From positions 1-8,136 of the forward strand of contig WQXW01000066.1 in NCBI GenBank assembly GCA_009781575.1: a stretch of 8,136 bases of DNA, written 5' to 3'. Position numbers and translations under genes: made by a program. Shown here piece after piece: positions 6,901 to 8,136 of this stretch. Positions within the stretch are counted from its first letter, which is position 1. Every line of letters begins with the position of its first letter. Source of the DNA: Solirubrobacterales bacterium. Its GTDB lineage: Bacteria; Actinomycetota; Thermoleophilia; Solirubrobacterales; Solirubrobacteraceae. The notes beneath the pieces were generated by a model. That model searched no databases. It had not been told where the DNA came from and saw nothing but the letters and a program-made list of their open reading frames with translations.

Positions 6901-7919
6901 CACGCCATACCTTCGAACGACCCGGGTTCGCCGGCCCCGAACTTCCCCAGCTCGACGCCTGATGAGTTGAACTCGAGCACTCGGTTACCAGGCTGCCGGA
7001 CTTCGGCGAACACGTCGCCGGCAGAGTCGAGCGCGATGGTTCCCACTTCAGTTTTCCCATAGCCGGGCAGCAGCGTTTGGATCACCGATCCGGAGGGGCT
7101 GTACTTCTGCAGGCCGCCCCCTCGGCAGCCGGTGCTGCGGCTCCCCGTTTCGGGCGGCTCGGCGTACACATCTCCGCCGGCGTCGACCGCGAGCGGGCCG
7201 GCGTTGAACCCTCCTGCGCAGAATTCCCGTTCGACCGGTGCTTCGACAACGGTCTTCAGGTAGGCTCCGGCGGAGCTGAACTCCTGTACGCGCGTCTCGT
7301 CGGCCACGTACACTTCACCCGCGGGACCGACGGCGATCCCCTTGCCCTCGCCGCCCTGTGTCGGGTGCACTTTCATCGTGAATTCACCGTTCCCGGTGCC
7401 TTCGACACCGGACACGCATTTTTCGCCGGCGAGACAGATGTTGGATCCGTTTTCGTTGACCCTGCCCCCGAACATCAGCAGGAATTCGCCGTTCGGCCCG
7501 AACTTCTGCACCCGTTCCCGCTTCACATCCACCACGTACACATCTCCTCTGGAGAGCGACGTGAGCGAGTTGTCGACCGCCACGGCCTCCGCTTCGCCGA
7601 AGCCCCCGCCGGAGCCACGCCATTCCGCCAGCAACGTGCCTTCGCTGGTGAACTTCTCGACGCGCCCGTCGTTGCGGCTGGTGGCGTACACGTCCCCGTT
7701 TTCCTGGTTGACCCCAACGCCGCCGACCACATCGAGTTCGCCGGGAGCCGAGCCCGATTCTCCGCCGATCTGGGTCGGCACCGCCGCCGCGGCCGGCGCG
7801 GCGCCCAGCCCGAGCGACCCGGCCAGCGCGCACAGGCACGCAAGCCCCCCCGGCGTCCAGCGGCGCGCAACCAGCGAAACCCGGTCGCCTTTTCGCTCTT
7901 TCTGGGGCGTGGACCTCAT
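3990..7919 (-). CDS. giant secreted protein, 1309 aa: NHL-like propeller, two Fn3-like domains, TolB-like propeller, basic C-terminal motif
   Basis: The function is unknown. It is probably an extracellular or surface protein that binds something rather than an enzyme. The ATG start is bounded by an in-frame stop 12 bases upstream and begins a signal peptide (residues 1-46: basic start, hydrophobic core, then GAAPAAAA). Residues about 47-365 hold six NHL-like blades with GDVYV-type strands followed by VQKF/VLEF. Residues about 378-468 and 471-576 are fibronectin-III-like (SYRVEYG, TTYHYRIVATD; SYRIEYD, TVYHFRVVALD). Residues about 580-1200 carry about eight S-x-DG-type repeats (ASPDGSAITYV, SSDGTRIFW, TSPDGRYLAF, LSDEGRMFFES), as in TolB/WD40-like propellers, plus CVSCNPTGARP. 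The tail (1260-1294) is LTRAQKLARALRACR then C...RRYG, very basic. The 20 mature cysteines fall into ten close pairs. The preceding 20 bases show no clear Shine-Dalgarno. The stop overlaps the next gene's start. Confidence 0.95.
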   Translation of the reverse strand: MRSTPQKERKGDRVSLVARRWTPGGLACLCALAGSLGLGAAPAAAAVPTQIGGESGSAPGELDVVGGVGVNQENGDVYATSRNDGRVEKFTSEGTLLAEWRGSGGGFGEAEAVAVDNSLTSLSRGDVYVVDVKRERVQKFGPNGEFLLMFGGRVNENGSNICLAGEKCVSGVEGTGNGEFTMKVHPTQGGEGKGIAVGPAGEVYVADETRVQEFSSAGAYLKTVVEAPVEREFCAGGFNAGPLAVDAGGDVYAEPPETGSRSTGCRGGGLQKYSPSGSVIQTLLPGYGKTEVGTIALDSAGDVFAEVRQPGNRVLEFNSSGVELGKFGAGEPGSFEGMAWGETIKRLYIADSGSGNSLLRLVAVPPPGALIVKGTEAAGAIEPTTANADATVNPENHATSYRVEYGLTSGYGASAPAPEGSLAASFEEDPVAVPLTKLRPATTYHYRIVATDSEGHVSAGPDQTFQTLPAVSIDLETVSAVASTSATLEGELNPLGAPASYRIEYDTTPYTPGEAPHGTVAAEGSLSAGNGNVSIGSPHLQGLKPHTVYHFRVVALDEREGVRYTVEGPDRVFTTQAIGSTLTLPDGRAWELVSPANKHGALIFRVDQNPSAIEASPDGSAITYVAGAPTEVEGSQGFLSLEQLMSRRGAGGWSTRDIGTIKDVPAGDDRVRGEYMFFTPDLSSSLVEQVNATTTLLSGEASERTPYLRSEGGCEAPQAEGGCYLPLVTSREPFADVPAGTQFGANPDNSGAPNAITAVAASPDLRHVVLGATTELIKGAPAEGLYEWTAAKPPAERLQPVSVLPNGEFVKASDVGSDIVGIGARVANGRGAVSSDGTRIFWDEGRYMRDTLKGETLEIADDERSFEFAFQFATGAITGPQRMSREFFTNDNDLYECEILEVNGKDRCNLTDLTPTPTSRLSEAPEVMWQLTGVSEDGSYVYYVANGVFAAGASRGTCDLTEGREEGFCNLYVRHNGVTTFVAQLAGADSADWAPDGTIRAHPLEKLTARTSPDGRYLAFVSHMSLTGYDNRDAVGGQADQEVFLYDASRPLSEGKPGVPDNPACVSCNPTGARPLGESTLPGWTATGVSGEATYQSRYLSDEGRMFFESNDALVSQDVNGAQDVYEFEPAGLGSCTAASPSFGTSSGGCVSLISSGSSPTESSFVDASESGNDVFFLTDEKLVPEDADTAVDLYDARVCTSAAPCPGPPVDTPECTTTDACRAAPAAQPAIFGAPSSATFAGAGNVGHATAPAPAAPPLTRAQKLARALRACRLDKRTRRRTLCERTAHRRYGAVSVRGAHRGKRSRR
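4000..4003 (-). promoter_or_regulatory. Shine-Dalgarno GGAG for the downstream 1285-aa gene
   Basis: GGAG at 4003-4000 lies six bases before the GTG start and within the last codons of the upstream gene. A GGGAAG stretch lies just before it. The site supports GTG at 3993 as the start rather than any earlier in-frame codon. Confidence 0.6.
6192..6788 (-). repeat. two tandem fibronectin-III-like domains (residues 378-468 and 471-576)
   Basis: The two copies align by eye: ATSYRVEYGLTSGYG with PASYRIEYDTTPYTP, LRPATTYHYRIVATDSEG with LKPHTVYHFRVVALDERE, and PDQTFQT with PDRVFTT. They sit between the two propeller-like regions and probably act as a spacer or binding linker. Confidence 0.75.
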
Positions 7920-8032
7920 CGGGAGCCATCATGGGAGCCCCCGCCACGGCCGCGCAAGTCAAGAAGCGGAGGATTCCAGAAGCGTTTGATTCTTGATGAG
8001 GAGGTCTTTGCGCGCGGTGTACGCTCGCCGAC
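7920..8032. promoter_or_regulatory. divergent intergenic regulatory region
   Basis: These 113 bases separate the leftward two-gene unit from the rightward PadR-like gene and must hold promoters for both. Going left, TTGACT (7962-7957) resembles a -35 element, but no good -10 follows at normal spacing. GGGAGCC occurs twice with a 12-base period (7921-7927 and 7933-7939), directly upstream of the large gene's ATG. Going right, TACGCT (8020-8025) fits TANNNT seven bases before the ATG at 8033. TGT (8018-8020) and ACA (8031-8033) form a short spaced dyad over that start. These are weak signals. Confidence 0.4.
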
Positions 8033-8136
8033 ATGGACCGCCGTGTGGTCAACGAGCAGCAGCTGGGCACGATGCGCTCGGCGATCGCGTGGGCGCTGCT
8101 GGGCCTCGTGATCGAACGGCCCAGCTACGGCTGGGA
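8033..8136 (+). CDS. PadR-family-like transcriptional regulator, N-terminal fragment
   Basis: An open frame from ATG at 8033 runs off the right edge, giving 34 residues. The stretch SAIAWALLGLVIERPSYGW matches the start of the winged-helix domain in PadR-type regulators, which usually read A(L/V)LGL(L/I)xxxPxxGYEL. Tryptophan stands here in place of the usual tyrosine after glycine. An in-frame TGA at 7997-7999 with no ATG, GTG or TTG between it and 8033 supports this start; ATG at 8072 is an alternative. No Shine-Dalgarno is visible at normal distance (GAGGAGG at 7998-8004 is too far), so a leaderless transcript is possible. PadR proteins are small dimeric repressors, often next to or divergent from the genes they control. 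The family call rests on a short fragment. Confidence 0.65.
   Translation, partial: MDRRVVNEQQLGTMRSAIAWALLGLVIERPSYGW

Noticed and set aside
7384..8070. Minus-strand open frame starting upstream of the first gene's ATG in another frame
   Set aside because: It overlaps the signal-peptide-bearing gene out of frame and has Arg-rich shadow composition.
7077..8111. Plus-strand 344-codon open frame spanning the intergenic region
   Set aside because: It runs antisense to the first gene's signal peptide and propeller and overlaps the PadR-like start in a different frame. No domain is seen.
1..8136. CRISPR array, tRNA, rRNA or transposon ends
   Set aside because: No regularly spaced direct repeats, cloverleaf-like elements, transposase motifs or terminal inverted repeats with target duplications were seen. 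The inverted repeat at 3288-3367 lies inside an intact reading frame and encloses only 42 bases.

Overview
The window is GC-rich and almost entirely coding, with strong GC preference at third codon positions. The protein types suggest an actinobacterium of the Thermoleophilia/Solirubrobacterales kind. This assignment rests on remembered family resemblance, not a search: very large secreted beta-rich proteins with NHL, fibronectin-III and TolB-like propeller repeats, a C-terminal basic RAQKLARALRACR...C...RYG motif, and a CVSCNPTGARP signature.

Layout: nearly everything lies on the minus strand as a two-gene unit read from right to left. The first gene (7919 to 3990) encodes a 1309-residue exported protein: signal peptide, six-bladed NHL-like region, two fibronectin-III-like domains, a second propeller-like region with about eight S-x-DG repeats, and a basic Cys-containing tail. 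Its TGA stop overlaps the GTG start of the second gene by 4 bases (GTGA, 3993-3990). The second gene (3993 to 136) encodes a 1285-residue exported protein: signal peptide, a GNVTVTGGP-type domain, a DUF11-like domain, four divergent tandem modules of about 200-240 residues, and a basic beta-rich end domain. A 113-base divergent intergenic region separates the pair from the 5' end of a plus-strand gene that looks like a PadR-family regulator and runs off the right edge. The left 135 bases hold a small hairpin and a weakly supported plus-strand gene end.

How it may work together: the 4-base overlap and two signal peptides argue that both proteins are made and exported together. Neither shows a catalytic motif I recognise, so they look like structural, adhesive or ligand-binding surface proteins. 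In both mature proteins every cysteine can be grouped with a near neighbour (20 and 22 cysteines, 10 and 11 pairs), which fits oxidative folding outside the cell. The divergent PadR-like gene is a plausible but unproven local regulator.

The observations most worth following are the four-fold Cys-paired module of the second protein, the paired-cysteine layout of both proteins, the two-propeller architecture of the first, and a long, nearly perfect inverted repeat inside the second gene. I see no CRISPR array, RNA gene, insertion sequence or phage gene.
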